From Dactylis glomerata (taxonomy: Eukaryota > Streptophyta > Magnoliopsida > Poales > Poaceae), in contig QXEO01000152.1 of NCBI GenBank assembly GCA_007115705.1, forward strand, positions 2,585,870-2,649,869: a stretch of 64,000 nt of DNA, written 5' to 3'. Made by a program: the position numbers and the translations under genes. A model generated the notes under the pieces. The model was not told the origin of the DNA. It searched no databases and saw nothing but the letters and a program-made list of their open reading frames with translations. This document shows, piece after piece, positions 63,239 through 64,000 of the stretch (within the stretch, counting starts at the first letter, position 1; every line of letters begins with the position of its first letter).

Positions 63239-64000
63239 CCTCAACTCGCCCGGGCCAGCATACGGCTGTCCCGGATCTACATCGGCATCTCCGGGCCGGC
63301 ACTCGGCTTCCTCTGGTCAGCATATCCTGCGTCCCGGCCAGTTACAGTATACTTACATTTATATGCCGGCACATGAGTGCCAAATATCTGTTGTGAGATG
63401 CCAAGTTAGCTTATATGTCAATCTCAGTCTATATGCCAAGTGCTTTATTTCAAGAGTTATATGCCGAGTGCAATGGGCTATATGCCAAACTCCATATGCT
63501 AGATTGCAAATATGCCAAATACTATGACCATCGCTATGTCTTTTAGAATGACTACAGAACAGGTTGGATATTTCATCATATATACCGGCTATGACTCTCC
63601 ATATTGCCATTACAAGAAGAAATTGCTATTATACCACCAGGGCTTCAGTTTATATCTCAGTGTCTCAGGTATTTCAGTATGCCGGCATATCATGGCAAAG
63701 AGCAAAATTTCAGTATACCGGCATATGTTATATTTTGTATCCTGGCCGGGATATTTTATGTCCCAGCCAAGCATATCTCAAAGTCTCAGGTCTCAGGTAT
63801 TTCAGTTTGTTAGTACATCAGGTTATTAAGTGATATCTTGAGTCATATGTGTTTCAGTATGCCGGCATGTCATGGCAAGAGCAAAGTTTTAGTATGCCAG
63901 CATATCATGGCAAAATGTCAGTATGCCAACATATCATGGCAAGAGCAAAATCTCAGTATGTCGACATATCATGTCGACATATCATGGCATCGACCAAAAT
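63239..64000 (+). other. AT-rich leader of element I with GCCGGC-palindrome repeats
   Basis: No coding signal recognised beyond short frames. TATGCC(G/A)(G/A)C motifs occur throughout and become tandem toward the right edge. Confidence 0.6.
63675..64000 (+). repeat. Degenerate tandem repeat with TATGCCGGCATA palindromes
   Basis: Units of about 25-35 bases of the form CAGTATGCCGGCATATCATGGCA plus AGAGCAAAAT, five or more copies, with variants TATACCGGCATA, TATGCCAGCATA and TATGTCGACATA. The array reaches the right edge. Confidence 0.7.

Larger units (their letters stand above)
61702..64000 (+). mobile_element. Element I: 5' end of a family 2 retrotransposon
   Basis: 5' LTR, primer site, start of gag and a repeat-rich leader, running off the right edge. 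Inserted into an aORF intron of H (left flank ATACC). Confidence 0.75.

Overview
The window is a block of nested retrotransposons from a large plant genome. The mix of families (Ty3/gypsy Tat-lineage elements with a second RNase H, gag-protease-only elements with a tRNA-Asp primer site, a LINE tail, GC-rich LTRs) fits a grass, most likely a Pooideae/Triticeae-type cereal; the species is my inference. I see no intact host gene, no rRNA or tRNA gene and no CRISPR. Nearly every long reading frame belongs to a mobile element, and almost all are broken by stops or frameshifts.

I use letters for the insertions. Family 1 has ~0.9-kb LTRs (TGTCGATGTTCTGG...CGACA) and a primer-binding site TGGCGCGCCAGGTAGGGG. 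Its copies are A (1-2319, minus), B (2320-5517, plus), C (5518-9037, minus), D (9038-19933, minus), F (28910-47397, plus) and J (49548-59651, minus). Family 2 has LTRs starting TGTTGGGGGG or TGTCGGGGGG, the palindrome TATGCCGGCATA and a primer site TGGCGCCCACCGTGGGGC. Its copies are E (19934-28909 plus 47398-48330, minus), H (48331-49547 plus 59652-61701, minus) and I (61702 to the right edge, plus). K (33365-42024, minus) has 1716-bp LTRs and only gag and protease. D also carries a 5'-truncated LINE (13125-13976) and a 4.5-kb LTR-like insertion (14074-18611).

Order of nesting, outermost first: E and H lie head to tail and appear to share the LTR 47669-48330. D entered the antisense gene of E, C entered D, B entered C and A entered B. 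F entered the gag of E, and K entered the RNase H gene of F. J entered the antisense gene of H and left the target duplication CATGC; I entered the same gene further on. Target duplications also bracket K (ACACC), the LINE (13 bp) and the 4.5-kb insertion (ATTTTTG).

Families 1 and 2 share one gene plan. Gag, an aspartic protease with a DGG active site, reverse transcriptase, RNase H, a second archaeal-type RNase H and integrase run in one direction. An extra gene of opposite polarity (called aORF here) sits between integrase and the 3' LTR. In B, C, E and H the aORF encodes a protein like Pfam 'putative gypsy type transposon' (PF04195). In F and J, which share LTRs and polypurine tract with B, the same place holds a different aORF with an AHL-like AT-hook and a B3-like DNA-binding segment. 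Other leads are a stop codon kept at the protease/RT junction in all four copies that cover it, a gag/protease frame change at a G run, K LTRs that have absorbed an old primer-binding site, and a compensated hairpin in the family 1 U3. Positions, frames and alignments were read by eye, so boundaries of decayed genes may be off by tens of bases.
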